This document shows positions 1 to 8,300 of a stretch of DNA of 64,000 nucleotides, one piece after another; position 1 is the stretch's first letter, and the number at the start of each line of letters is the position of its first letter. Origin of the DNA: Limibacter armeniacum (lineage in GTDB: Bacteria; Bacteroidota; Bacteroidia; Cytophagales; Flammeovirgaceae); the NCBI RefSeq assembly GCF_036880985.1, contig NZ_JBAJNO010000008.1, positions 558,001 to 622,000 on the forward strand, given 5' to 3'. The notes under the pieces were generated by a model. That model was given only the letters and a program-made list of their open reading frames with translations, made no database searches and was not told the origin of the DNA. Both the position numbers and the translations under genes were made by a program.

Positions 1-324
1 GAGAACTTGAAAAAGGTTGTGATTACTGATGAAGAGTCTACTTCTAGTTTGGAAATGACTTACGATACAAAAGTGAGCCCTTACTTGGTCTTTGGTTCTT
101 ATAATAACCGTTTCCTTGCTGGAATGGTTGCTGGTGAAAGCAGTGCCTCTTTTTACATGAGTAAGCACAATGTAACCTCTATTAATACCAAGTATGAAGA
201 AACGGGATATTCTGAAGAGTTTAATACCACTTTTGAATACAGCTTTAATGAGGAAGAGCTTCCTGTACAGCTGAGTTGGTCTGATGATGCTGATGATACA
301 GGAACAGTTGTGATAAGGTACTAA
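1..324 (+). CDS. 3' part of an unrecognised gene (truncated by window start)
   Basis: The reading frame is open from the first base (Glu-Asn-Leu-Lys) to a TAA at 322-324, so the gene almost certainly begins outside the window; the TTG at 7 is probably not its start. About 107 residues are visible. They are acidic and rich in Ser, Thr and aromatic residues, with alternating patterns typical of beta-strands, and end in a strand-like VVIRY. This looks like the C-terminal domain of an exported or lipoprotein-type Bacteroidota protein, but I recognise no family. It is closed by a strong hairpin at 342-377. Confidence 0.6.
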   Translation, partial: ENLKKVVITDEESTSSLEMTYDTKVSPYLVFGSYNNRFLAGMVAGESSASFYMSKHNVTSINTKYEETGYSEEFNTTFEYSFNEEELPVQLSWSDDADDTGTVVIRY

Positions 325-341
325 GCAACCATAGTACAAAA

Positions 342-377
342 GAGCCCTGATACGAATTTAAGTGTGTATCAGGGCTC
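342..377. terminator. Bidirectional hairpin terminator
   Basis: A perfect 12-bp stem (GAGCCCTGATAC / GTATCAGGGCTC) with a 12-nt loop lies between two convergent genes. It can serve the partial gene on the plus strand and the 86-residue gene on the minus strand. Confidence 0.8.
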
Positions 378-385
378 CTTTGTGA

Positions 386-646
386 TTAAAGCTGTACTTT
401 CAGTGTATTGATCGTTTCTATGGCTTTTTGCTTGTTCTTTTCAGCTTGAGCATTGCCATCTACATTCATGTCAGATAATGCCGTCTCAACCTTGCTTACA
501 ATATCCTTTAATACTTCAGGAGTAATAGCATCGTTCATTTTCAGGAAAGCAAAGGCCTGCTGAATTAGCATGGCAATGTTGTTTTCGTTTTCGGCAGTCA
601 TGATCTGTGCCTTGAACTGTTCGGCAATTGCTTTTTCGTCAAACAT
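386..646 (-). CDS. Small helical hypothetical protein, 86 aa
   Basis: An acidic, almost wholly helical protein with no signal peptide or membrane segment, so probably cytoplasmic. I do not recognise the family. The ATG at 646 is the first in frame and the codons look native. The gene stands alone between two terminators (342-377 downstream and 739-771 upstream), so it is probably a single-gene unit. A partner-binding or scaffold role is possible but only a guess. Confidence 0.6.
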   Translation of the reverse strand: MFDEKAIAEQFKAQIMTAENENNIAMLIQQAFAFLKMNDAITPEVLKDIVSKVETALSDMNVDGNAQAEKNKQKAIETINTLKVQL

Positions 647-738
647 ATTATCTTTTTTGTCGGTTGAAAATATTCTGAATCTTGAAAAGGCGTAAAAATA
701 GTAGTTTACACCATAAAATGCTGTTGAAGGACAACAAA

Positions 739-771
739 AAATCCCTGTTGCGGTATAGGCAACAGGGATTT
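739..771 (-). terminator. Hairpin terminator after the small sorting-domain gene
   Basis: A perfect 13-bp stem (AAATCCCTGTTGC / GCAACAGGGATTT) with a 7-nt loop. Read on the minus strand it is followed by a T-rich run, as expected for the gene ending at 797. Confidence 0.8.
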
Positions 772-796
772 GTTTGTAGTAACCGTCATAGTCTTA

Positions 797-1216
797 TTAC
801 TTGACGATAAATTTCTTGGTCACTCTCTCAGCCCCGTTCTTTAAGGTGAGGAAGTACAGTCCTTGTTTCAGTTCTTCTTTTGGCGTAATAACGAATGCCA
901 TATTGTTGGTCACGCTTTTGAGAAGTGTTCTGTAGACTACATTCCCAATTGAGTTGTAGACAGTTATTTCAAGGAAATGATTCAAATTAGCGCCAGTGAT
1001 ATTAACTTTTACCTCTTTGGTTGTAGTTGGATTTGGAGTGACGCTGAAATCCAGCGATTTGTCCAATGGCGTTATATCTGTACTCTCATCCACCTCGATC
1101 ATCCCAAACTCATCATAATGGAGAGTGCTAGAAGCATGGGTGTACCCCGACATAAGCGTTATGCAGAGTAGGCAAATGCCAAGGCACTTCACATAGATCG
1201 AGTGAAGTTTCATCAT
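797..1216 (-). CDS. Minimal secreted protein with T9SS type A sorting domain
   Basis: 139 residues. An N-terminal signal peptide has a hydrophobic core at about residues 10-25 and probably ends near the Thr-His-Ala at 25-28. A short acidic linker of about 30 residues follows. From the Pro-Asn-Pro at about 61-63 to the C-terminus is a T9SS type A sorting domain: predicted beta-strands, a Gly-Leu-Tyr-Phe motif, and the terminal KKFIVK. Cargo with this domain crosses the outer membrane by the type IX system and is usually anchored to or released from the surface. Here almost no cargo precedes the domain. Two ATGs stand in tandem at the start and either may be used. It may be a tiny surface protein or the remnant of a larger one. 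Confidence 0.8.
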   Translation of the reverse strand: MMKLHSIYVKCLGICLLCITLMSGYTHASSTLHYDEFGMIEVDESTDITPLDKSLDFSVTPNPTTTKEVKVNITGANLNHFLEITVYNSIGNVVYRTLLKSVTNNMAFVITPKEELKQGLYFLTLKNGAERVTKKFIVK

Positions 1217-1290
1217 GATATTAATGTATTTGTATAGCTTATAGAGATTGTTTTTTTGTTAAAAAATGGATACTTACGATACAATATTCT

Positions 1291-1361
1291 CAAAAAAAGG
1301 AAGGATTGCAAAAGTTTAACTACGTTTAACAGAGTATTTTATGCAATTTTTTCCTTCCTTT
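1291..1361 (-). terminator. Long imperfect hairpin terminator
   Basis: AAAGGAAGGA (1296-1305) pairs with TCCTTCCTTT (1352-1361), and ATTGC with GCAAT inside that stem. The A-run at 1292-1298 gives a T-run on the minus strand. It lies just downstream of the gene ending at 1380. Confidence 0.6.
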
Positions 1362-1379
1362 ATTTCGGTGTTTAGACCG

Positions 1380-1877
1380 TTAGGAAGCTACCTGTTTGAG
1401 GTATCGCTTGAGCCATGTATTTTCCATTTCCACTTGCCAGCGAGACCTAAATTCTGACAGATTCTGAACAGTATTGTCAAATGTGATGGAAGTTCCTTCT
1501 AACTCACCATCAGCTACGGCTTGTTTGATAGCAGTCATAGGAAGTGTAAAGACTTTGCCTTCTGTTTGGAATGCAATATCCGTTCTGCTAAATAAGCTGA
1601 TGCTTAAGCTCTGTTCTATTCCTCTTATTAGGTCCACAGACTTGTCTATAGAGCATCCGGTTGGCGAGTGGTGGTCTTGGTCCACTGCTAGAATAATAAA
1701 CCGATTATAGGCTACCAAAAAGCTTGCAGCAAGAGGAGCACCATGTGCTTCCCAGTTTTCTGTAAACTTTTCCAGTAAAACGGAAATATCTGCAACTTCG
1801 CTATCTGTTAGTTCCCTATCTGATTGGTAAATCCATACCCTGGCACTGTCAGGCAGTGTATCAAATGGTTTGTACAT
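1380..1877 (-). CDS. Conserved Bacteroidota protein (often mislabelled ABC transporter ATPase)
   Basis: About 165 residues from the ATG at 1877. The frame is open upstream to 1964, but those 29 residues do not resemble a protein start, whereas the sequence MYKPFDTLPDSARVWIYQSD matches the start I know from this family in Bacteroidota. Family members are often annotated as ABC transporter ATPase, yet no Walker motif is visible here, so that name should not be used. The protein is soluble, with no signal peptide. A conserved-looking central segment contains Asp-Gln-Asp-His-His followed by a Cys. The function is unknown to me. It appears to be a single-gene unit, with terminators on both sides. 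Confidence 0.7.
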   Translation of the reverse strand: MYKPFDTLPDSARVWIYQSDRELTDSEVADISVLLEKFTENWEAHGAPLAASFLVAYNRFIILAVDQDHHSPTGCSIDKSVDLIRGIEQSLSISLFSRTDIAFQTEGKVFTLPMTAIKQAVADGELEGTSITFDNTVQNLSEFRSRWQVEMENTWLKRYLKQVAS

Positions 1878-2047
1878 ATAGTTATTCTTTTTTGTGTTGA
1901 AATCTTGCTTGATGTAATTATACAACGGTATAATCACATGAAAGTTCTGAACACAAAGGTGCAATATATTTTGAATAGGATAATTAGTGGATAGGACATT
2001 TTAACAAGGATCTCAAAAATGTGGGATAGTGGAGGTTTGAATCAAAA

Positions 2048-2096
2048 AAAAGTCCACCCAAACATAAGGATAACCCTATGTCAGGTGAGACTTTTC
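2048..2096 (-). terminator. Two-part hairpin terminator after the CCG-domain gene
   Basis: AAAAGTC-CACC at the left pairs with GGTG-A-GACTTTT at the right, enclosing ACATAAGG / CCCTATGT. The flanking A-run gives a U-run on the minus-strand transcript. Confidence 0.65.
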
Positions 2097-2116
2097 CACT
2101 TATTAACAAATCAAAG

Positions 2117-2911
2117 TTAGTTCTTGTCTTGTGAGATGGCGATCAGTTCTGCAAGGTCCAGTACTTTTACATCATTTTCTTTTTCCTTGTTTTTCACACC
2201 ATCGGTCATCATTGTCATACAGAATGGGCAAGCTGATGCAATTACATTGGCTCCAGTCGCCAAAGCCTCTTCAGTACGCTCGATATTAATCTCCTTGTCA
2301 CCACTCTCAGCTTCCTTGAACATCTGTGCGCCACCTGCTCCACAGCAAAGCCCTTTGGTACGGCAACGTTTCATTTCTACAAGGTCAGCATCCAATGCTT
2401 CCAGCACTTTTCTTGGCGCTTCATAAACATCATTAGCCCTACCAAGGTAGCAAGAGTCATGGTAAGTGATTTTCTTTCCTTTAAACTCACCGCCTTCCTT
2501 CATTTTGACCTTGCCATTGTTGATCAGTTGCTGAAGGTAAGTGGAATGGTGAATCACCTCATAGTTACCACCTAGAGCAGGGTACTCGTTTTTAATCGTA
2601 TTGAAGCAGTGAGGGCATGCCGTTACAATAGTCTTGACATTATAGCCATTCAGCACTTCAATGTTGGTCATTGCCTGCATCTGGAACAGGAATTCGTTAC
2701 CAGCTCTTCTTGCAGGGTCTCCTGTACAAGATTCCTCAGGTCCCAACACAGCAAAGCTAATACCTGCCGCATTCAGGATTTTGATAAATGAAATGGTTAC
2801 TCTTTTATATCTATCGTCAAATGAGCCGGCACAGCCAACCCAGAAAAGTACTTCAGGTTCTTTGCCTTCGGCAGCCATATCTGCCATGGTAGGCACTTTC
2901 AACATATCCAT
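2117..2911 (-). CDS. (Fe-S)-binding CCG-domain oxidoreductase subunit
   Basis: 264 residues with two CCG (cysteine-rich) domains like those of LutA/GlpC and heterodisulfide reductase subunit B. The first half holds Cys27, Cys62 and Cys99-Pro-His-Cys102. The second holds Cys154, Cys189-Cys190-Gly and Cys228-Pro-Phe-Cys231. Such cysteine sets bind an Fe-S cluster and take part in electron transfer at a thiol or quinone-linked site. No signal peptide is present, so it acts in the cytoplasm. The gene directly follows the ferredoxin/membrane-domain gene, and the two very probably encode one membrane-bound electron-transfer complex. The substrate cannot be read from the sequence. A strong hairpin (2939-2982) separates the two cistrons. 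Confidence 0.88.
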   Translation of the reverse strand: MDMLKVPTMADMAAEGKEPEVLFWVGCAGSFDDRYKRVTISFIKILNAAGISFAVLGPEESCTGDPARRAGNEFLFQMQAMTNIEVLNGYNVKTIVTACPHCFNTIKNEYPALGGNYEVIHHSTYLQQLINNGKVKMKEGGEFKGKKITYHDSCYLGRANDVYEAPRKVLEALDADLVEMKRCRTKGLCCGAGGAQMFKEAESGDKEINIERTEEALATGANVIASACPFCMTMMTDGVKNKEKENDVKVLDLAELIAISQDKN

Positions 2912-2938
2912 AGTATAGTGTTGTTTTTCTATTTGGTA

Positions 2939-2982
2939 GGCTGTTCTGGCAGACTGTATTATAGGAGTCTGTCAGAACAGCC
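2939..2982 (-). other. Strong intercistronic hairpin
   Basis: GGCTGTTCTG-g-CAGACT pairs with AGTCTG-t-CAGAACAGCC around a 10-nt loop. On the minus strand it is not followed by a T-run, so it resembles an RNA-processing or stability hairpin, or an attenuator, rather than a simple terminator. It sits between the two Fe-S genes and could set their ratio. Confidence 0.65.
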
Positions 2983-2989
2983 GTAAAAT

Positions 2990-4336
2990 CTATTCTTTAA
3001 CTTTCAGGTCATCAGCCCATTTGAAACGGTCTGTTGGAGGGAAAGCCCAAGGAGCTTGGTTGTTTTCTATATTTTGGAACATAGCATTCCATTCCATTGG
3101 AGTTCCTGACTCTTCCATTGCAACATACCTTCTCATCTCAAGAATGATAGAAAGTGGGTCAATGTTAACAGGACAGGCTTGTGTACAGGCATTACATGAA
3201 GTACAAGCCATCAATTCCTCCTTAGTGATATGGTCACCATACAAAGACTTGCCATCTTCGTGGTCAGCACCATGTTTGTCAATATTATGTCCTACTTCTT
3301 CAGCTCTATCACGGGTATCCATCATGATCTTACGAGGAGACAGCTTCTTACCTGTGATATTGGCAGGACATTCTGAAGTACAGCGTCCACATTCGGTACA
3401 ACTGTAGGCATTCATGATATTGACCCATGAAAGATCCTTTACATCTTTAGCTCCAAATGTACCTACTTCTTCCTCTTCACCACTTTCATCTACAGGTTCT
3501 CCCAACATGATTTTCACCTCTTTGGTTACTGCATCCATGTTGTCCATTTCACCTTTTGGTCTCAGCTTAGAGTAATAGGTGTTAGGGAAGGCCAAGAAAA
3601 TATGCAAGTGCTTGGAATAAGTGATATATACAGCAAATGACAGGATACCAATAATGTGTACCCACCATGCACTTCTTTCAAGGGCAACTAGTGCCGAATC
3701 CGATAGACCATTATAGATAGGAATCAGGAACTGGCTGACAGCAAAACCATCAGGACCTACGACAGGGTAGTGAGCAATGCCTCTTGATTGAAGGATGCTG
3801 TCCGTAGCGTTCATCGTATAAAGCGCAAACATTAGGGCAATCTCCCAAATCAGGATAATGTTGGCATCCGAAGTAGGCCAGCCTTTCATTTCTGGCTTGT
3901 GGAAGCGTGCAATTCTTAGGATATTTCTGCGTACCAAAAACAGTACACATGAGATTACCACCAGTAAAGCGACTACTTCAAAGAAGTTGATCAGGAACGA
4001 ATAGAATTCACCAAGAGTTGATGAAAAAAGTCTGTGAGTCCCTAAAAGTCCGTCCAAAACAATTTCAAGTACTTCAATATTGATTAGCAGGAAGCCTGCA
4101 TAGATCATGAAGTGCATAAAACCCACCATTGGGCGTGCAAACATTTTTTTCTGACCGAAAGCGATCAGCATAGTGGTTTTCAGACGTTCACTTTTTTCCT
4201 CAGGATTAAGTTTGACGTCTTTACCAAGCGTGATATTGCGCCAGATAAAGCTTCCCCTTTTGAACAGCAGGTAGCCGATAGCGCCCAGTGCTACCACGAA
4301 CAGCACTTGCTGGATAATTTGTATCGGGTTTTCCAT
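2990..4336 (-). CDS. Membrane-anchored 4Fe-4S ferredoxin-type oxidoreductase subunit
   Basis: 448 residues. The N-terminal half (to about 245) has about five or six membrane segments in the arrangement of the nitrate-reductase gamma/HdrE-DsrM cytochrome family. The C-terminal half is a soluble ferredoxin domain with two classical 4Fe-4S motifs, CTECGRCTSECPAN at about 313-326 and CTSCNACTQACPVN at about 378-391. It should pass electrons between the quinone pool and the CCG protein encoded just downstream. This gene pair is common in Bacteroidota and usually labelled only (Fe-S)-binding protein. The acidic linker at about 280-300 is unremarkable. I am confident of the family but not of the electron donor or acceptor. 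Confidence 0.88.
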   Translation of the reverse strand: MENPIQIIQQVLFVVALGAIGYLLFKRGSFIWRNITLGKDVKLNPEEKSERLKTTMLIAFGQKKMFARPMVGFMHFMIYAGFLLINIEVLEIVLDGLLGTHRLFSSTLGEFYSFLINFFEVVALLVVISCVLFLVRRNILRIARFHKPEMKGWPTSDANIILIWEIALMFALYTMNATDSILQSRGIAHYPVVGPDGFAVSQFLIPIYNGLSDSALVALERSAWWVHIIGILSFAVYITYSKHLHIFLAFPNTYYSKLRPKGEMDNMDAVTKEVKIMLGEPVDESGEEEEVGTFGAKDVKDLSWVNIMNAYSCTECGRCTSECPANITGKKLSPRKIMMDTRDRAEEVGHNIDKHGADHEDGKSLYGDHITKEELMACTSCNACTQACPVNIDPLSIILEMRRYVAMEESGTPMEWNAMFQNIENNQAPWAFPPTDRFKWADDLKVKE

Positions 4337-4623
4337 TGTCTATATAATCTGTGTTGTTGTTTATAGTAGTTGGTCAAGGATTCTTCAGGAAATAGTATTG
4401 GTTAAAACCATTCCTGACGGTAGCATTTCAATAGCGAACCCCTCGCTTCTTTATTTGTCTAAATTCCTATCTGCTTTCCCTAATAGCAACTACTCGTTAA
4501 AAAATTTGTTATGCATGCAGAGTATTTTGTTGCTAAATAAAAATTTTTCTTAAATCTATCCAAATACAGAAGTATTATTTGTATCGCTTTTAAATAGCAG
4601 TAATATATGATGTATAAATAATA
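4337..4623. other. Intergenic region upstream of the Fe-S operon
   Basis: AT-rich sequence with no convincing reading frame on either strand. It should hold the promoter of the minus-strand Fe-S operon, but I cannot single out a good -33/-7 pair. Confidence 0.4.
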
Positions 4624-4761
4624 AAAGCAGAAAGTATTAAGAATTAAGCGTTTATATCACAATTAAGTGGAGTACTTAAAGTGAATTTATTACTCAAAAT
4701 ATTGTAAATGAGTATCGTCAACACTAAAAGTTGATTTTCGCTTCTTAATACTTTCTGCTTT
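4624..4761. repeat. 138-bp element with perfect 20-bp inverted ends and three inner hairpins
   Basis: The 20 bases at 4624-4643 are the exact reverse complement of 4742-4761. The 98 bases between them contain three further inverted repeats in series: TTAAGT/ACTTAA (4663-4668, 4674-4679), TACTCA/TGAGTA (4691-4696, 4709-4714) and TCAAC/GTTGA (4718-4722, 4730-4734). Together they could fold into a closed stem with three arms. It lies 16 bp downstream of the tryptophan dioxygenase stop codon and would be transcribed as its 3' untranslated region. I see no target-site duplication and no coding frame. It could be a structured RNA, a large terminator, or a miniature mobile element. Confidence 0.7.
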
Positions 4762-4777
4762 GTAAGAAAGGACAGCC

Positions 4778-5731
4778 TTATTTTTTGGTATGCTTACCCC
4801 AATCTTCTTTTTCTTCCGATTCCCAAAGCTCAGGGAAGAAGATTCTTCTTTGGAATCTTGGAGGTAGGTACTTTTGCCAGTTTGTGCCACCTGTAGCTGC
4901 AATTTCTTTCGGTTTAGCATCAAGGTAACGTACCGCCGATTTGTAGTGAGACAGAGGCCAAAGTACATTGGCAAGCAGGTCAAACTCTCTCATCGTTACT
5001 ATAATTTCCTCTTTCAAAGGATCATTTTGCAGATGCTTGCTGAATAGTGACCATAGGTTGGTAGCTTCCATTTTCTTGCCTAACTCGATCAGTTCAGGCT
5101 TGTACTTTTTCATGAACATCTTTAGCGTAAGGGTTTTGTTGCCAGTCGCTAATTCAGTAGCCCCCTGTTGCCAGTAGATGTGCAGGAACTTCTCTTCAAT
5201 AGTTGTATGCTCCTTCAGCATCTCTATGTAATTGTGGTCAACTAGATTGAGGAAATCTGTAGCCATAATTTCGATCTTACGATACTGTACAGACTGAAAG
5301 CCACTTGCTGGAAGAAGGGCCATGCGGTACTTCAGGAACTGTTCCTTATCCATTCCATCAATCATGATTTCGAATGAGTCACACAAGTGTTGGAAGTAAC
5401 GGTTGACACGCTGTAACCTTTTTAGGAAAAAGGCCCCTTCTACAGCTTCCTGAGAAGAGATTTGATCCATTTCGTGCAGTATAAGCTTAAAGTACAGCTC
5501 TGTGATTTGGTGATACATGATGAAGATTTCTTCATCAGGGAAGTCTGTTCTAGGGTTCTGCAAACTGAGCAGTGTATCCAAGTGGATATAATCCCAATAT
5601 GTCAAGTAGTTGGAGTAAAGTAGACCATCAAGGTAAGAAGAAAGATCCTGTCCCATGGCTTCATATTTGAGTTGAAGCTTTTCAAGTTGTTCCAATACCT
5701 TCGGATCGATGTCGTGATTGATGTCAGCCAT
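4778..5731 (-). CDS. kynA: Tryptophan 2,3-dioxygenase
   Basis: 317 residues. The haem enzyme opens the indole ring of L-tryptophan with O2 to give N-formylkynurenine, the first step of the kynurenine pathway, in the cytoplasm. Visible signatures are the active-site segment YHQITELYFK with His74, the substrate-binding SGFQSVQYR, a probable proximal haem His in LSHYKSAVRYL, and ATGGTNWQKYLPP, which replaces the GTGGSSG of other phyla as is usual in Bacteroidota homologues. Start and length fit the family. No other kynurenine-pathway gene is next to it. The structured 138-bp element lies immediately downstream. Confidence 0.92.
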   Translation of the reverse strand: MADINHDIDPKVLEQLEKLQLKYEAMGQDLSSYLDGLLYSNYLTYWDYIHLDTLLSLQNPRTDFPDEEIFIMYHQITELYFKLILHEMDQISSQEAVEGAFFLKRLQRVNRYFQHLCDSFEIMIDGMDKEQFLKYRMALLPASGFQSVQYRKIEIMATDFLNLVDHNYIEMLKEHTTIEEKFLHIYWQQGATELATGNKTLTLKMFMKKYKPELIELGKKMEATNLWSLFSKHLQNDPLKEEIIVTMREFDLLANVLWPLSHYKSAVRYLDAKPKEIAATGGTNWQKYLPPRFQRRIFFPELWESEEKEDWGKHTKK

Positions 5732-5960
5732 TTTATACTAAATTTATGCGTTTGTCCTGATAAGTGTATAGCAACGAGACACCATTGGTGGTGGCTACAT
5801 GTACTAGTTATCGGTTAGTTATTTAAGTAGTTATATATTTTTGGATTGGAAAAGTACAAAATCAAAATATTATATTGAACATTTGAGTCAAATCATGTTT
5901 GTTAAATCTGATATGTGGAAGCATTCCAAACTTCGCGTCAATCAAAACACCAAATATAAA

Positions 5961-7295
5961 ATGTCCCTAAACCTGTTCTTCAAGACCAGTACCGCTTTAT
6001 TACTGTTACTTACATTTCGAGTATACGCCTACTCACAAGAAGTACCGAGATGGGTTGTGGCTGATGATAAATTTAGGCAGCAGAAGAAGTTTATGCCTAT
6101 AAACTTTATATATGAACCACAGATAAAGTCTGTTCAACTATATTATTCAGATGGTACATCACAGGCACAAATGAATGATCCTGTGGTACCAATTGGACTT
6201 ACCTCAAGACTTATACTGGAGTTTGATGAGATAGGGGACAATGCCGATTACTATATGGCTAAACTGGTACACTGTAACCATGACTGGACCGTATCGGATT
6301 TGTCTGAACTTGAATATTTGAAGAGCTATAATGAATTCCGTATCCAGAATTATGAGTACTCAATTAATACACCAACACCTTATACACATTTCAGTCTTCA
6401 GCTTCCTGCCATAAGGCGTTCAGGGAACTATATACTGAAAGTATTTAGGGAAGGTGATGAGGATGACCTGATCTTAACGAGAAGACTTGTAGCCTATGAG
6501 GAGCGGGCACACATCATGGCGGAACTGAAAGTGCCTGTGGGTGTCGGAGCTGCTAATGAGCTACATCAGGTCAACTTTTCTGTAAACTATAAAGGTTTGG
6601 ATATTCCTTTTCCTGATAGAAATGTATGGGTGACTCTACGACAGAATGAAAGATGGGACAATGCTATTATGGCACTGAAACCACGGTTTATCAGAAGTAC
6701 AGACTATACTTTGGATTACAATTATTTTGACTTTGAGAATGCCTTTTTAGCTGGAAACGAATTCAGGACATTCGGTTTCAGAAATCTTTCAGGTGCAGGT
6801 CTCAACGTTAAAACCATTACAGACGGAAGTGAGAGTAGTATGGATCGGGTTGTACTTTACCATGATATTAAAAGAGGAGACAAGGCCTTTAATCAACAGC
6901 AGCAAGACTTGAATGGAAGTTTCTTTGTCCAGTTGAGTGGAAGGCAAAACAGTGAGATAGAAGCTGATTATAAGGAAGTGGTTTTTACATTGAAGATGGA
7001 TAAAGTACAGGGAGATATCTATCTGCTAGGTAAGTTTACGGATTGGCAATTGCAGGATGAGTTTAGGATGACTTACCTTCCTGATCAAGGAGTGTATATG
7101 GGCAGTGCCATATTGAAGCAAGGGTTGTACGACTATATGTATACCATCCTAAAGCCTGATGGAAAACGTGATGACCAGCGAGTTGAAGGAAGTTTCCGTT
7201 TGACAAAGAACCTGTATGATATCATTGTCTATTATCGGAAAATAGGAGAAAGAGGGGATCGGGTAATTGGCTATAAAAGATTAAGAAGTGAATAA
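5961..7295 (+). CDS. DUF5103 / type IX secretion plug-domain protein
   Basis: 444 residues from the ATG at 5961. The frame is open upstream to 5841, but the signal peptide (MSLNLFF... with a Leu-rich core, ending near YSQ) begins at this ATG. The mature part matches the DUF5103 family, known as the T9SS plug-protein domain: a first beta-rich domain with LVHCNHDWTVSDLSELEYL and the segment NYEYSINTPTPYTHFSLQLP, and a second domain from about residue 345 (EVVFTLKMDKVQGDIYLLG) resembling a carbohydrate-binding/early-set fold. Family members are exported and linked to the T9SS translocon, but the precise role here is inferred from the family only. It is a single gene closed by the hairpin at 7299-7340. 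Confidence 0.85.
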   Translation: MSLNLFFKTSTALLLLLTFRVYAYSQEVPRWVVADDKFRQQKKFMPINFIYEPQIKSVQLYYSDGTSQAQMNDPVVPIGLTSRLILEFDEIGDNADYYMAKLVHCNHDWTVSDLSELEYLKSYNEFRIQNYEYSINTPTPYTHFSLQLPAIRRSGNYILKVFREGDEDDLILTRRLVAYEERAHIMAELKVPVGVGAANELHQVNFSVNYKGLDIPFPDRNVWVTLRQNERWDNAIMALKPRFIRSTDYTLDYNYFDFENAFLAGNEFRTFGFRNLSGAGLNVKTITDGSESSMDRVVLYHDIKRGDKAFNQQQQDLNGSFFVQLSGRQNSEIEADYKEVVFTLKMDKVQGDIYLLGKFTDWQLQDEFRMTYLPDQGVYMGSAILKQGLYDYMYTILKPDGKRDDQRVEGSFRLTKNLYDIIVYYRKIGERGDRVIGYKRLRSE

Positions 7296-7298
7296 AGT

Positions 7299-7340
7299 AA
7301 AAAGGCTGAATATCTCGGTGTAGAGATTCAGCCTTTTTTT
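7299..7340. terminator. Hairpin terminator between convergent genes
   Basis: AAAAGGCTGAATaTCTC pairs with GAGAtTCAGCCTTTT and is followed by T7. It serves the plus-strand plug-domain gene and may also serve the convergent barrel gene. Confidence 0.85.
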
Positions 7341-7359
7341 ATGATACTAAATATAACTT

Positions 7360-8184
7360 TTAGAAAGTAAACCCAACTCTGATACTCGGTTGTGAGATAA
7401 AGTCAAGTTGCTCTGTATAGGCTTCGGCAGTAGATGCACCAGGCATAGGTAAGGCATCAGACTTGTACACCATAAAATTACCAGCTTTAAACTCTGCACC
7501 TACGAAAAACCCCTCTGCAAAGTAGTAGTCAGCACCAGCTACAATACTACCACCCCAACCCATAACGCTTAGTGCACGGGTACCGAAGTCAGGTTCTTCC
7601 ATTACGATTTCTGTACCATCATAATAGAAGCCAGGTACTTCAGTGATATCCATATTGTTATAAGTGAAGTTAAACGAAGCACCTACATATGGAACCAGTC
7701 TGCTGACACTGGTTGTAAAGTTGTACTCTGCACCACCTTCAAAGATAAAGTTGCGAGAGAAATGCTCATCAGTTGAAGCAATGTTTGGGATAAGTGTCTG
7801 TCCATCTGTGAAAACACCTGCCATACCATCATTGCCGGGTACATGTGTCATAGAGTAAGCCAAATTTACACGAGCAGCAATACGGTCTTGCACATAATAA
7901 CGTCCTCTTACACTAAAGACATCAGATGCCTGATCAAGGTTTACGCCAACAGGGTAGGGCATGACCCATCTTTGAGCAGTCTCGTTACCATTGGTTACGC
8001 TTACAGGAACATAATCGTAATCAAGCATGACAGTATTAGTCTTACCGTAGCTAACTTCTACAGAGAACATGCCAGCTCCAGGTCGGAAGGCAGTAGCAGT
8101 ACCGCTACCTGATTCCTGAGCAGACAGTTCACCAAAGCAGCAGAGCAAGGCAATAACTGTCAGCCAGGTGAATATTTTCTTCAT
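7360..8184 (-). CDS. Outer-membrane beta-barrel protein
   Basis: 274 residues. The signal peptide MKKIFTWLTVIALLCCFGELSAQ is followed by a beta-rich chain of alternating hydrophobic and polar residues, ending in Phe (VGFTF), the usual outer-membrane insertion signal. Glycine and aromatic girdle residues are frequent (VRGRYYVQDRIAARV, AGADYYFAEGFFVGAEFKAG). The pattern fits the small OmpA/OmpW-like barrels common in this phylum. No ligand or function can be assigned. It lies downstream of the lipoprotein gene but is separated from it by a terminator at 8249-8280. Confidence 0.8.
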   Translation of the reverse strand: MKKIFTWLTVIALLCCFGELSAQESGSGTATAFRPGAGMFSVEVSYGKTNTVMLDYDYVPVSVTNGNETAQRWVMPYPVGVNLDQASDVFSVRGRYYVQDRIAARVNLAYSMTHVPGNDGMAGVFTDGQTLIPNIASTDEHFSRNFIFEGGAEYNFTTSVSRLVPYVGASFNFTYNNMDITEVPGFYYDGTEIVMEEPDFGTRALSVMGWGGSIVAGADYYFAEGFFVGAEFKAGNFMVYKSDALPMPGASTAEAYTEQLDFISQPSIRVGFTF

Positions 8185-8248
8185 ATTCTGATCATTTTTA
8201 AGTCGAATAATTGGTGTGAAGTGGAGTCGCTTTTAAAAGCTTTACCAA

Positions 8249-8280
8249 AAGAGGTAACAAGGCAAAGCTTGTTACCTCTT
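8249..8280 (-). terminator. Hairpin terminator after the lipoprotein gene
   Basis: A perfect 13-bp stem (AAGAGGTAACAAG / CTTGTTACCTCTT) with a 6-nt loop, preceded on the plus strand by AAAA, giving U4 on the minus-strand transcript. Confidence 0.85.
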
Positions 8281-8300
8281 GATTGATCTAGATTGAGGTC

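Noticed and set aside
4624-4761. Integron attC site or transposon
   Set aside because: No integrase or transposase, no target-site duplication seen, and the arms do not fit the attC core-site layout.
4690-4983. Frame overlapping the end of kynA and the 138-bp element
   Set aside because: Overlaps a clear enzyme gene in another frame and has no recognisable content.
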